Shown: piece after piece, positions 15,637-23,872 of the stretch | How positions within the stretch are numbered: position 1 is the stretch's first letter | Layout: every line of letters starts with the position of its first letter | Assembly: GCA_947458265.1 (NCBI GenBank) | Contig: CANGYF010000005.1 | Location: forward strand, 186,001 to 250,000 | Length of the DNA: 64,000 nt | Direction: 5' to 3' | Source: Betaproteobacteria bacterium | GTDB taxonomy: Bacteria > Pseudomonadota > Gammaproteobacteria > Burkholderiales > CAIKXV01 | The notes under the pieces: generated by a model | What the model saw: only the letters and a program-made list of their open reading frames with translations | Told to the model about the DNA's origin: nothing | The model's database searches: none | Made by a program: the position numbers and the translations under genes

Positions 15637-16851
15637 TCAGATCGGCGACTGCCCGGTCGCCGGCGACCGCAGTGCCGTGCGCACCCAGGATGCGAAGCGA
15701 TGGCAGTCGAACTCCTGCGGCATGAACACGCCCTGTTCGAACGGGCGCGCACGCAGGCCTCGCTGCTGCCATTCGCAGTTGCGCGCGTCCTGGCCGTTGG
15801 TGGTCCGCCACAGCGCTACGTAGTGCTCCAGGTCGAACGCCGGATCGGCCAGCGCCCGAGGCTCGAACAGCCAGTCGTACACGATGCGTACCGAGCCCGG
15901 CCCGGTGGGGAACATCAGGTGCGAATTGACGTAGTCCGGATGCACGTTCAGGAACAGGTTCGGCGGCAGCAGCGCCGGGATGTAGAGCTCGGCACGCTGC
16001 GCATCATTGAGCCCCGCGAACGGCGGCACCCGTGCCGTGCCGTCGAGGGTGAGCGTGCACGCGCCCGGCAGGTACTCCGGACCGGGCTCGGCGATCGACC
16101 GGCCCTCGGCGTCCCGGTGAAGCCCCCAGGCACCGCCCTCACGGTAGGCCGGTACCACCCGGCACAGTTCGGGATGGACCGGCGGACAGTGGAAGCACTC
16201 GCAGAAGTTCTCGCACACCAGCTTCCAGTTGGCCTGCACGTCGACCACCCGCCGGTAGCCACTCACCAGAGTGTCCAGCCCATGGTTCGCGAAGCGCGCC
16301 GGCATCCAGCCCAGGGCCTCGGCCAGCGGCTGGGCAGGCACCGGGCCCAGGTGCACGAACACGAAACCACCCCAGGTATCGACTGCGACCGGGAACAGGC
16401 CATGGTCGGCCGGATCGAAATCGGCGGTGGGCATCCGGCGCGGCGTCGTCTGCAGCCGGCCATCAAGGTCGTAGGACCAGGCGTGGTACGGGCAGGTGAT
16501 GCGCCCGCCGCGCAGCCGGCCCTGCGCCTCGGTGCACAGGATGGAGCCACGGTGGCGGCAGGTATTGTGGAAGGCGCGCCACTGCCCGGCATCGTTGCGC
16601 GTGAGCAGGACGGACTGGTCGCCGATCTCGACCACGCGAAAATCGCCCGCCGCAGGTACTTCGTCGCAGCGGGCGACCGCGATCCAGCTGCCATGCCAGA
16701 TACGATCCATTTCCTGCCGATGGTGCGCCTCGTCCCGGTACCACGCCGCAGGCAGCCCGGGTTCGATCGTCGACAGGGGCTCTCGGGCACCTGCCGGACG
16801 GGCGGCGGGAGGGGGGGAAGGTGAGGGGGCGGACTCTGGAAGGCCGGACAT
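15637..16851 (-). CDS. Rieske-type aromatic ring-hydroxylating oxygenase, alpha subunit
   Basis: The 404-residue protein has a Rieske [2Fe-2S] site in C-R-H ... CPYHAW form (near residues 96-122) and the mononuclear iron site ENFCECFHCPPVHPEL near residue 210, with the expected two His spaced by four residues. This is the group that includes carnitine, choline and aromatic acid monooxygenases. A reductase/ferredoxin partner is not visible in the window, so the substrate and electron source are unknown. The start at 16851 lies 6 nt downstream of a TACACT box, with no Shine-Dalgarno sequence. A Pro/Ser-rich head precedes the domain. Confidence 0.87.
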   Translation of the reverse strand: MSGLPESAPSPSPPPAARPAGAREPLSTIEPGLPAAWYRDEAHHRQEMDRIWHGSWIAVARCDEVPAAGDFRVVEIGDQSVLLTRNDAGQWRAFHNTCRHRGSILCTEAQGRLRGGRITCPYHAWSYDLDGRLQTTPRRMPTADFDPADHGLFPVAVDTWGGFVFVHLGPVPAQPLAEALGWMPARFANHGLDTLVSGYRRVVDVQANWKLVCENFCECFHCPPVHPELCRVVPAYREGGAWGLHRDAEGRSIAEPGPEYLPGACTLTLDGTARVPPFAGLNDAQRAELYIPALLPPNLFLNVHPDYVNSHLMFPTGPGSVRIVYDWLFEPRALADPAFDLEHYVALWRTTNGQDARNCEWQQRGLRARPFEQGVFMPQEFDCHRFASWVRTALRSPATGQSPI

Positions 16852-16857
16852 GCGCAA

Positions 16858-16863
16858 AGTGTA
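16858..16863 (-). promoter_or_regulatory. -10 box for the Rieske gene (leaderless arrangement)
   Basis: Minus strand TACACT, then TTGCGC, then ATG at 16851. The spacing matches the LLM and nudJ genes and predicts initiation at the start codon. Confidence 0.45.
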
Positions 16864-16882
16864 TGCGAACACGGGATTGGGC

Positions 16883-16888
16883 TATATT
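16883..16888 (+). promoter_or_regulatory. -10 box for the split nitrile hydratase-type cluster
   Basis: TATATT lies 9 nt before the ATG at 16898. No SD sequence precedes that ATG, so the leader would be 0-3 nt. Confidence 0.45.
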
Positions 16889-16897
16889 TCCCTCACC

Positions 16898-17254
16898 ATG
16901 ACGACACCCACTCCCCCCGCAAAACCCGGCCGCTGCGGCTACCACGACATCGGCGGCCTCACCGCCGGCGAGATCGACCCCGCCGAGGAACCGATCGAGT
17001 TCTGGCACAAGCAGAACGAGGCGATGCGCGGGCTGCTCGGCGATCCGCTGCGCCGGATGCTCACGGTCGACGAGGTCCGGCGTGCCTTCGAGAGCTTCGG
17101 CGAGGAGAAGTACAACACCCTGTCCTTCTACGAACGCCGCCTCGAGGCGATGCTCGACATCCTCACCGAGAAGGGCCTGATCGACCGCGAAGCATTCATG
17201 CAGCGGGTCGAGGCCGGCCTGAAGCACCGCGCCGCCGGCGCGTCCACCGACTGA
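16898..17254 (+). CDS. Nitrile hydratase-family beta subunit, N-terminal-half protein (thiocyanate hydrolase beta-like)
   Basis: The 118-residue protein covers only the N-terminal helical half of a nitrile hydratase beta subunit: YHDIGGLTAGEIDPAEEPIEFWHKQ matches the family opening (GIHDVGGM in typical beta), and a helical RRMLTVDEVRRAFESFGEE ... YERRLEAMLDILTEKGLID follows. The SH3-like C-terminal half is encoded separately in the next gene. This split is the hallmark of thiocyanate hydrolase (scnB-scnA-scnC) and of three-subunit nitrile hydratases such as toyocamycin nitrile hydratase. It opens a three-gene operon. The start is supported by the conserved N-terminal motif and the -10 box; SD is absent. 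Confidence 0.83.
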   Translation: MTTPTPPAKPGRCGYHDIGGLTAGEIDPAEEPIEFWHKQNEAMRGLLGDPLRRMLTVDEVRRAFESFGEEKYNTLSFYERRLEAMLDILTEKGLIDREAFMQRVEAGLKHRAAGASTD

Positions 17255-17267
17255 TCCCGGGGTACCG

Positions 17268-17576
17268 ATGACTGCGCCTGCCGCCCTCAATACCGGCCAC
17301 CGCTTCTCGGCGGGCGACCGGGTACGCGTGCTCGACCTGCCGAAGTCCGGCCACATGCGCACGCCCTGGTACATCCGCGAGAAGGTGGGCGTCGTCACCG
17401 AATGGACCGGCAAGGTGCTGAACCCGGAAGACCTCGCCTATGGCCGCTGCAGCGGGCCTGCCGTGAACGGCTATCGCGTGGTGTTCGACCAGCGCCATAT
17501 CTGGCCCGACTACCATGGACCGGAACACGACAAGCTGCACATCGAGGTCTACGAGCACTGGCTCGAGAAAGCGTGA
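17268..17576 (+). CDS. Nitrile hydratase-family beta subunit, C-terminal SH3-like half (thiocyanate hydrolase alpha-like)
   Basis: The 102-residue protein matches the SH3-like C-terminal domain of nitrile hydratase beta: FSAGDRVRVLDLPKSGHMRTPWYIREKVGVV near residue 12, and GYRVVFDQRHIW near residue 65. It lies 13 nt after the N-terminal-half gene. The order N-half, C-half, alpha is the same as scnB-scnA-scnC. Its stop is separated from the following ATG by 5 nt. Confidence 0.85.
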   Translation: MTAPAALNTGHRFSAGDRVRVLDLPKSGHMRTPWYIREKVGVVTEWTGKVLNPEDLAYGRCSGPAVNGYRVVFDQRHIWPDYHGPEHDKLHIEVYEHWLEKA

Positions 17577-17581
17577 ACGAC

Positions 17582-18250
17582 ATGCCGCACGATCATCCAC
17601 ATCCGCATGACCACGACCACGATCACGCCCACCCCGAAGGTTTCGACCCGCATGCCCCGGCGCCCGACTTCGGAGACGAACGGTCGCGCTGGTACGAGGT
17701 CGCCTCCGACGTGATGCGCGACATGCTGATCGAGCAGAACGTGTTCTCCGCGCGCGAAGTGCGCAAGCAGATCGAGCTGATGGAAAGCAAGACCATCCAG
17801 CTCGGCGGCAAGCTGATCGCCCGCGCCTGGGTCGACCCGGAGTTCCGCAAGACCCTGCTGAAGGACGGCAAGGCAGCGGCCGCCTCGCTCGGCATCCCGG
17901 TCACCGAGGCCTCGCTGACCGTGGTCGAGGACACGCCTGCAGTGCGCAACGTGATCGTCTGCACGCTGTGCTCGTGCTACCCGCGCTCGCTGCTCGGCCA
18001 GCCGCCGGCCTGGTACCGCAACAAGGCCTACCGGTCGCGCGTGGTGCGCGAGCCGCGCAAGGTGCTGGCCGAGTTCGGCTCGGTCGTACCCGACGATGTC
18101 GAGGTGCATGTGCACGACTCGAACGCAGACCTGCGCTTCATCGTGCTGCCGATGCGCCCGGCGGGTACCGAACACCTGGGCGAGGCAGAGCTCGCGGCCA
18201 TGGTCACGCGCGACAGCCTGATCGGCGTGGCGCCTCCGCGCGCAGCCTGA
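17582..18250 (+). CDS. Nitrile hydratase-family alpha subunit (thiocyanate hydrolase gamma-like), cobalt-type metal site
   Basis: The protein is 222 residues. The metal-binding motif V-C-T-L-C-S-C-Y-P is complete, with Cys at 127, 130 and 132. Thr at the second position is typical of cobalt enzymes; iron enzymes have Ser. These cysteines are normally oxidised to sulfenic and sulfinic acids. The first 18 residues are very His/Asp-rich (MPHDHPHPHDHDHDHAHP), which could bind cobalt or nickel. The following segment reads PRSLLGQPPAWY rather than the PWPVLG-PPAWY of the second cluster. GTG at 17573 is an alternative start that would overlap the preceding stop (GTGA). It may hydrate nitriles or hydrolyse thiocyanate. 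Confidence 0.88.
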   Translation: MPHDHPHPHDHDHDHAHPEGFDPHAPAPDFGDERSRWYEVASDVMRDMLIEQNVFSAREVRKQIELMESKTIQLGGKLIARAWVDPEFRKTLLKDGKAAAASLGIPVTEASLTVVEDTPAVRNVIVCTLCSCYPRSLLGQPPAWYRNKAYRSRVVREPRKVLAEFGSVVPDDVEVHVHDSNADLRFIVLPMRPAGTEHLGEAELAAMVTRDSLIGVAPPRAA

Positions 18251-18566
18251 TCCGGCTGCTGCGCCCCGCTTCGGTGCGTCCGGCGCACCGGGACGCAACG
18301 CCGGGACGCCAACACCGTACGGACAGCCCGCTCCAGCGGGCCTGACGGATGGCACGGGACTTGCACGTGCGAGTGTCGTGACCTGTCCTGCCGCCCGTCT
18401 TCATACGATCCATGCCGCGCGATCGCGGCGACGGACGCATGCGCCTGCCCGCCTGCTGTGGGACGGCATGGTCCCAAAGGCCAGGGTGCAACCCGACTGA
18501 ATCGCAGCACGGTGCCGCGATGCATCAGCGGCGTACTCGACGATGGATCTTCAGGAGCAACCGACC
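18251..18566. other. Gap between alpha-subunit gene and Bug gene
   Basis: No gene recognised. The gap should contain the promoter for the Bug gene; the only supportable element is AGGAG at 18553-18557 before a GTG start. Confidence 0.4.
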
Positions 18567-19565
18567 GTGACACTCAGGCAGCCCCCCACAATGGCATCGA
18601 GCGCACTGATCGGCGGCCTCGCTGGCCTGGCCCTGGCGGCTGCCGTCCCGACTGCGTCCGCGCAGGACTTCCCCAACCGGCCGGTGCGCATGGTCGTGCC
18701 GTTCGGCGCCGGTGGTGTCTCGGACATCATCGGGCGCACGCTGGCCAGCCGGATGCAGGAGAGCCTCGGGCAACCGATCATCATCGACAACCGCGGGGGC
18801 GCAGGCGGCTCGATCGGCAGCGACATCGTCGCCAAGGCACAGCCCGATGGCCACACCATCCTGCTGGGCAGCAACGGCACGCATGCGATCGTGCCCTATC
18901 TCTACAAGAAGCTGCCGTACGACCCGCTGAAGGACTTCACGCCGATCGGCATGGTCGCGATCACCCCGACCGTGCTGGCGGTGAACCCGGAACTGCCGGT
19001 GAAGTCGATCAAGGAACTGATCGCCTACGGCAAGGCGAAACCAGGCGCGCTGTCGTTCGGCTCCTCCGGCATCGGCAGCACGTCGCACCTGGCCGGCGAG
19101 ATGCTCGGCGCACTTGGCGGCGTGTCGCTCACCCACGTGCCGTACAAGAGCGCATCGGCCGCCTATCCCGATGTGTTCGGCGGCCGGGTGCCGATGATCT
19201 TCGACAGCGTGCTGTCGATGACCCCTCACCTGAAGGCCGGCAAGCTGCGCCCGCTGGCGGTGACCACGCCGAAACGGGTGGCTACCCTGCCCGACCTGCC
19301 GACGATGGCCGAGGCTGGCCTGCCCGGCTATGCGATCACCCTGTGGATCGCAGTGTTCGGCCCGGCCGGCATGCCGCCCGCGGTCACCGCGCGCCTGAAC
19401 AAGGAGATCAACCGCGTGCTGACGATGGCCGAGGTACGCGATCAGATGGCTGCCCAGGGCTCGGAGGTTGCGCCCGGCGCGCCGGCCGACCTGCTGGCCG
19501 CCGTGAAGACAGACCTGAAGCGGATGGGCGAGATCGTCAAGGCCGCGAAGATCCAGCCGGAATGA
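18567..19565 (+). CDS. Bug/TctC-family periplasmic solute-binding protein
   Basis: The 332-residue product starts with a short N-terminus, a signal peptide ending at TASA, and the Bug core (FPNRPVRMVVPFGAGGVSDII, IIIDNRGGAGGSIGS, YDPLKDFTPIGMVA, LTHVPYKSASAAYPDVFGGRVP). I chose GTG at 18567 because AGGAG is 9 nt upstream; an ATG at 18543 in the same frame has no SD. It follows the split nitrile hydratase-family genes and may share their substrate context. Confidence 0.9.
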   Translation: MTLRQPPTMASSALIGGLAGLALAAAVPTASAQDFPNRPVRMVVPFGAGGVSDIIGRTLASRMQESLGQPIIIDNRGGAGGSIGSDIVAKAQPDGHTILLGSNGTHAIVPYLYKKLPYDPLKDFTPIGMVAITPTVLAVNPELPVKSIKELIAYGKAKPGALSFGSSGIGSTSHLAGEMLGALGGVSLTHVPYKSASAAYPDVFGGRVPMIFDSVLSMTPHLKAGKLRPLAVTTPKRVATLPDLPTMAEAGLPGYAITLWIAVFGPAGMPPAVTARLNKEINRVLTMAEVRDQMAAQGSEVAPGAPADLLAAVKTDLKRMGEIVKAAKIQPE

Positions 19566-19589
19566 GCAAGCTACCGACGCACACGCCTG

Positions 19590-19617
19590 GACCCGGGGGC
19601 AACCACGGGGGTCAGGT
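19590..19617. repeat. Intergenic repeat, copy C
   Basis: GACCCGGGGGC and, after a short spacer, GGGGGTCAGG. Same type as copies A (971) and B (36953), again in a gap between convergent genes (Bug and lysE-like). Confidence 0.45.
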
Positions 19618-19665
19618 CTTGAGTTTTGCTTCGGGTACCGCGGGCAACGGGTGACGGCGGCGCAG

Positions 19666-20319
19666 TCAGCCGCCGTGCCGCGGTTCCAGCGCGGGTTCCA
19701 GCAGGATACGCACCGCAAGCGCGGCCAGCACGCCGCCCATCACCCAGCGCTGCGCCGCCAGCCAGACCGGGTTGAGGGCGAACCAGCGCGCGATGGCCGC
19801 GGCGGTAGAGATCATCCAGACATCGAACAGTATGCTGATGACGATCTGCACCCCGCCCAGCGCGACCGACTGCAGCAGCACCGACCCACGCGCCGGATCG
19901 ACGAACTGCGGGAACAGCGCCAGGTAGAACATCGCCACCTTCGGGTTGAGCAGGTTGGTCAGGAAGCCCTTCACGAACAGCGCCCGTGGCGATTCAGCGG
20001 GCATGGCACGCGGCTCCAGTGGCGAGCGTGCCCCGGGCCGCACCGTGTCCCAGGCCATCCACAGCAGGTACAGCGCGCCGGCGAACTTCACCGCATCGAA
20101 GGCCACCGGCACCGCGACCAGCAGCGCTGACAGGCCGACCGCCGCGCACAGCATGTGCACGATGAAGCCCGCGACCACGCCAGCCAGCGACACCATGCCA
20201 GCCGCCTGCCCCTGGCAGATCGCCCTCGACAGCAGATAGAGCATGTTCGGGCCGGGCGTCACCACCAGAACGATGCAGGCGACGACGAACAACAGCAGGT
20301 CGGAAAGCGGGATCATCAC
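19666..20319 (-). CDS. LysE/RhtB-family amino-acid exporter
   Basis: The 217-residue membrane protein begins with a signature helix (FVVACIVLVVTPGPNMLYLLS), continues with five further hydrophobic segments and contains the conserved KGFLTNLLNPKVAMFYLALFPQF stretch. It fits a six-helix LysE-family exporter that removes amino acids or homoserine lactones. The substrate is unknown. A second ATG lies three bases inside the start. Confidence 0.87.
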   Translation of the reverse strand: MMIPLSDLLLFVVACIVLVVTPGPNMLYLLSRAICQGQAAGMVSLAGVVAGFIVHMLCAAVGLSALLVAVPVAFDAVKFAGALYLLWMAWDTVRPGARSPLEPRAMPAESPRALFVKGFLTNLLNPKVAMFYLALFPQFVDPARGSVLLQSVALGGVQIVISILFDVWMISTAAAIARWFALNPVWLAAQRWVMGGVLAALAVRILLEPALEPRHGG

Positions 20320-20346
20320 CCACTGTAAAGCGTTCGCGCTGAAGCG

Positions 20347-21102
20347 CTACGCCTCCAGCCGGAAAACCGTCGTCGTCTCGAGGTCCTCGCCGAACCAGGC
20401 GATGATCCGCGCATCGCGCTTGCCGAGGTACTCGGTGCGCCCATCGGTCTGGATCATCGGTACGTCGTGGCCGGGCACCAGCACACTGCCCTTCTTCTTC
20501 TGCCAGTAGCCCCAGATCGATTCGATCGATGCGGCCGACTGCGCGGCGTTGAAGGTCATGTCGGTGCCGCGCGAGAGCATCTCCGCGCGGTTCTTCGCGG
20601 CATCGCCGGTGAATACGATGTCGCGTTCGCGCCCATGCAGCACGTAGACCATGCATCCCGGCGTATGGCCGGGTGCCAGGTGCGCGGTCATGCCCGGGAA
20701 CACGGTGTCTCCGTCGGCGGCGGTCGCCAGCGTCGGCCAGGTCTTCAGCGCACGCACGTACAGTTCCGGCACCGGCGATTCGCCCCACGGCTGCTCCGCC
20801 GCCCAGCCAAGTTCGTCCGCGCCGATCACGATGCGCGCATTCGGGAACAGCGTGAAGTTCACCGAGTGGTCGTAGTGGGAATGGGTGAGGATCACGTCGG
20901 TGACATCGGCCGGCTTCACGCCATGCTCGGCCAGCCGCTCGCGCAGCAGGCGGCGCATGCCGAAGGATCCGGTATCGACGAGCGCCACGCGGCCTTCACC
21001 GCGGATCAGCACCACCGAACTCCAGCCCATGCCGCCGTGGCAGACCGCCTTGCCGGGGAATCCCTGGACGACGATCTCGATGTCGTAGTTGTCGAGCTTC
21101 AT
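20347..21102 (-). CDS. Metallo-beta-lactamase-fold hydrolase (AHL lactonase-like)
   Basis: The 251-residue protein has the HxHxDH metal motif in ILTHSHYDHSVNFTLF near residue 90, the later His ligand in LAPGHTPGCMVYVL near 145, and FTGDAAKN near 165 (bridging Asp). The closest fold group is that of N-acyl-homoserine lactonase-like MBL hydrolases, with two zinc ions. The substrate is not fixed by sequence. Genes on either side point leftward (lysE-like, DUF3617); a shared transcript is possible. Confidence 0.82.
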   Translation of the reverse strand: MKLDNYDIEIVVQGFPGKAVCHGGMGWSSVVLIRGEGRVALVDTGSFGMRRLLRERLAEHGVKPADVTDVILTHSHYDHSVNFTLFPNARIVIGADELGWAAEQPWGESPVPELYVRALKTWPTLATAADGDTVFPGMTAHLAPGHTPGCMVYVLHGRERDIVFTGDAAKNRAEMLSRGTDMTFNAAQSAASIESIWGYWQKKKGSVLVPGHDVPMIQTDGRTEYLGKRDARIIAWFGEDLETTTVFRLEA

Positions 21103-21123
21103 GCCTGCGCCATCCTTCGGTGT

Positions 21124-21648
21124 TCAGGGCGATCCGGGCTTGCAGTCGCCCAGCCGCTTGCCGCTCAGTTCGTTCTTCACCTGAATCGACTTGCCATCGG
21201 CGCTGGTCATCACCATCGCCGACTGCATCGAATAGCTGTCGCCAGTCAGCGTCACCGATCCGTCGCCGACGATCTTCATGCGGCCGGTGCATTCGAGCTT
21301 CCAGCTGGTGGTGCTGCCCTGGGTTCGCTGGTCGAGCACCTTGCACTGGTCGGAGCCCGGCGGCCGGCTCGCCTTGGCCTGCAGGTCCTGGATCTCCTGC
21401 GCGCTGATGCACTTCTTGAGCACGATCGGCGGCATCGGCTTGGCGCCGGGCACCTCGGCGCGCACGGTCATCTCCCACAGGCCCTCGCGGAAGTTGCCGG
21501 CGATCGTCGGCACCGCCGCATCGACCGGTAGTGCCGCACCGGCGAAAAGGCCTGCGACCAGCGTTGCGGCCACCACCCGCGACCTTGCCCGCGCCGCAAC
21601 CGCCTCCGATGCTGCCCGCGCCGCGCACGACGCACCCCGACTGTCCAT
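21124..21648 (-). CDS. DUF3617-family secreted protein
   Basis: The 174-residue product has a signal sequence (ARSRVVAATLVAGLFAGAALPVDA) and a mature part with the DUF3617 pattern: REGLWEMTVRAEVPGAKPMPPI, KKCISAQEIQDL, DQCKVLDQRTQGSTTSWKLECTG. Two or three conserved Cys may be disulfide-linked. No function is known. GGAG stands 7 nt before ATG 21648. Confidence 0.82.
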   Translation of the reverse strand: MDSRGASCAARAASEAVAARARSRVVAATLVAGLFAGAALPVDAAVPTIAGNFREGLWEMTVRAEVPGAKPMPPIVLKKCISAQEIQDLQAKASRPPGSDQCKVLDQRTQGSTTSWKLECTGRMKIVGDGSVTLTGDSYSMQSAMVMTSADGKSIQVKNELSGKRLGDCKPGSP

Positions 21649-21694
21649 CGATGCACTCCCTGTGTGATCCACCACCATCGTAACGCGCATGCGT

Positions 21695-22681
21695 TCAGCC
21701 GAGCAGCGCGGCGGCGCTGCGTCCGTGTATCCATTCCCGCTCGTCATCGGACAGGCGCGGTACCTTCTCGAGGTTGGCGATCGGGTCGAAGTCGGCCATG
21801 TCGAACGGACAATCGGTACCGAGCACCACGCGGTCGGCACCCATGGTGTCGACCAGGTGCCGGACCGACTGCGGCAGGTGTGCCAGCGCGTCGTACCAGA
21901 AGCGGCGGCGATACTCGGTCGGATGCTTCGCGATGTGCTTCTGCGCCTCGGCGCGTACCTCGAAGCCATGGTCGAAGCGCCCGATCTGGTAGGGCACGAA
22001 GCCACCGGCATGCGGCAGCAGGATCTTCAGCGCGGGACAGTCGTCGAGCGCGCCGCTGAAGATCAGGTGCGCGACCATGATCGTGGTGTCCAGCGGATAG
22101 CCGATGAAGTTGCGCAGGTAGTAGTCGTCCATGCCGCCCTTGGCCACGCACTGGTACGGATGCGTGAACAGGGACATGCCGAGCTGCTCGATCGTGCGCA
22201 GCACCGGGCGGAACTTCATCGATGCCAGCAGTTCGCCTTCGACCGAGGTGCCGGTCTCGACCATCCGGAAACCGTATTCCTTCTTCGTGCGCTCCAGTTC
22301 GGCGATCGCGGCGTCCGGATCCTGCATCGGCAGCGTCGCCATGCCCTGCAGCCGGGACGGATGGCGCGCGACCATCTGCGCGATGCCGTCGTTCACCAGC
22401 TGCGCGGCCGCCAGCCCTGCCTCCGGGGGCAGCCAGTAGCAGTAGGCTGGCGGCCCGACGGAGATCACCGACACGTCGAGCCCGAGCCGATCCATCTTCT
22501 CGACCTTGGCATCGGCATCGTGGAACGCCGCGTCGAGCGGCACCGCATGGCTGCCGCGCACGATGAAGCGGCGCTCGCCGCGCTGCTCGAGCGTGGCCTG
22601 GAAGCGCACCGGGTCGGCAGTGATCGCGTCCAGGAACGGTTGCGGGATCACATGGGAATGCAGGTCGATGCGCTGTTCCAT
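21695..22681 (-). CDS. Amidohydrolase-2 (ACMSD-like) family protein, paralog 1
   Basis: The 328-residue TIM-barrel metal enzyme has the HxH motif in RIDLHSHVIPQ at the N-terminus, a His in FTHPYQC near 177, the HAGGFVPYQIGR stretch near 227, and the catalytic Asp in LGTDCPFDM near 291. The group includes 2-amino-3-carboxymuconate-6-semialdehyde decarboxylase and gamma-resorcylate decarboxylase. Its substrate is unknown. It is the downstream member of a tandem pair with the gene at 22733-23725, from which it seems to derive by duplication. Confidence 0.88.
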   Translation of the reverse strand: MEQRIDLHSHVIPQPFLDAITADPVRFQATLEQRGERRFIVRGSHAVPLDAAFHDADAKVEKMDRLGLDVSVISVGPPAYCYWLPPEAGLAAAQLVNDGIAQMVARHPSRLQGMATLPMQDPDAAIAELERTKKEYGFRMVETGTSVEGELLASMKFRPVLRTIEQLGMSLFTHPYQCVAKGGMDDYYLRNFIGYPLDTTIMVAHLIFSGALDDCPALKILLPHAGGFVPYQIGRFDHGFEVRAEAQKHIAKHPTEYRRRFWYDALAHLPQSVRHLVDTMGADRVVLGTDCPFDMADFDPIANLEKVPRLSDDEREWIHGRSAAALLG

Positions 22682-22732
22682 CAGGGCAGTCCGGTCAGGG
22701 GTGTCTGCGCATTATCCCCTCGGATCGGCCCG

Positions 22733-23725
22733 TCAGCCGGTCTCGCCGAGCAGCGTGTAAGCCGTGCGGCAGCAGATCTGCTCGCGCTCCTGGGGCGTCA
22801 ACCGCGGCACCGCATCCAGGTTGGCGATCGGCGTCTCGTCGCCCATGTCGTAGGGCGAGTCGGTGCCCAGTACGCAATGGTCGGCACCCACGCTGTCGAT
22901 CAGGTGCCGGGTCGACTGCGGGTTGTGCGTCAGGCAGTCGAAGTAGAACTTCTTGAAATGGTCGACCGGCGAGGTGGTGGACAGCGCGCGCGCTTCCGGC
23001 CGCACCGAATGACCATGGCGGAAGCGACCGATCTGGTAGGGCACGTAGCCGCCGCCATGGGCGAGCAGGAAGCGCAGCTTCGGCACTTCATCCAGCGCGC
23101 CGCTGAACATCATGTTCGCGGTGAAGATCGTGGTCTCGAGCGGGTTGCCGATCATGTTGATCAGGTAGTACTTGTCGAGACCCATGTCGGTGCACCACCA
23201 GTTCGGGTGCACGAACACGAATACGCCCAGCTGCTCGGCGGTCTTGAACAGCGGCCGGTACTTCGGGTCGGAGAGCTGCTGGTTGTTCACCATCGCCTGC
23301 ATCTCGACCGCCTTGAACTTGTACTCGCGCACCGCGCGCTCGAGCTCCGCGATCGACGCATCGACGTCCTGCAGTGGCAGGCTCGCCATGCCACGCAGCC
23401 GGTCGGGCCGCTTCGCCACCATCGCGGCGATGCCGTCGTTGTGCAGCTTCGCGATCTTCAGGCCGATCTCGGGCTTCGTCCAGTAGTAGAAGGTGGGCGG
23501 CGCAGCCGAGATCATCGAGATGTCGATGCCCTTCTTCTCCATCGCCTCGACCTTGGCATCGGCGTCGTAGTACTCGGGCACCAGCGGAAAGCTGTTCTCC
23601 TTGCGCACCACGCGGCGCTTGTCGCCCTCGCCTTCGATGCGGGTCTCGAAAGTCGCCTGGTCGGCGAGTACGGCGTCGATGACCCCCTGCGGGATCACGT
23701 GGTTGTGCAGGTCGATTCGTTTCAT
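22733..23725 (-). CDS. Amidohydrolase-2 (ACMSD-like) family protein, paralog 2
   Basis: The 330-residue protein resembles its neighbour at 21695 along its whole length. It has HxH in RIDLHNHVIPQGVIDAVLAD, HP in FVHPNWWCTD near 175, HGGGYVPYQIGRFRHGHS near 228 and the catalytic Asp in LGTDSPYDMGDE near 290. A divergent promoter with the 3-hydroxyacyl-CoA dehydrogenase lies just upstream. A tandem pair of ring-cleavage-product decarboxylases beside a beta-oxidation-type dehydrogenase fits aromatic or related catabolism, but the pathway is inferred. Confidence 0.88.
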   Translation of the reverse strand: MKRIDLHNHVIPQGVIDAVLADQATFETRIEGEGDKRRVVRKENSFPLVPEYYDADAKVEAMEKKGIDISMISAAPPTFYYWTKPEIGLKIAKLHNDGIAAMVAKRPDRLRGMASLPLQDVDASIAELERAVREYKFKAVEMQAMVNNQQLSDPKYRPLFKTAEQLGVFVFVHPNWWCTDMGLDKYYLINMIGNPLETTIFTANMMFSGALDEVPKLRFLLAHGGGYVPYQIGRFRHGHSVRPEARALSTTSPVDHFKKFYFDCLTHNPQSTRHLIDSVGADHCVLGTDSPYDMGDETPIANLDAVPRLTPQEREQICCRTAYTLLGETG

Positions 23726-23786
23726 CGAAGCTCCATCGGTGTCGGTGCGGTCGGCGTGCGTGCCCCGGTGGGGCCGGCGTGCGCGG

Positions 23787-23792
23787 AGTATA
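23787..23792 (-). promoter_or_regulatory. -10 box, amidohydrolase pair
   Basis: Minus strand TATACT in the 147-bp gap between divergent genes, about 62 nt from the start at 23725. Confidence 0.45.
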
Positions 23793-23815
23793 AGGGTGCC
23801 GGCCGTGGCGGGCCT

Positions 23816-23831
23816 GCCAGTTTATACTGGC
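23816..23831. promoter_or_regulatory. Inverted repeat covering the -10 box of the HAD gene
   Basis: GCCAGT (23816-23821) and ACTGGC (23826-23831) flank TTAT. The -10 box TATACT is at 23823-23828, so a protein bound to the palindrome would control the rightward promoter and possibly the leftward one 30 bp away. Confidence 0.45.
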
Positions 23832-23872
23832 TGCACCGACACCCGAAACCGCAAGCCGGAGGAGCAAGTCCA

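Noticed and set aside
21689-23872. Long 5' extension of the HAD-family frame over the two amidohydrolases
   Set aside because: The extension is antisense to conserved genes. The ATG at 23873 has a strong SD and begins the Rossmann motif.
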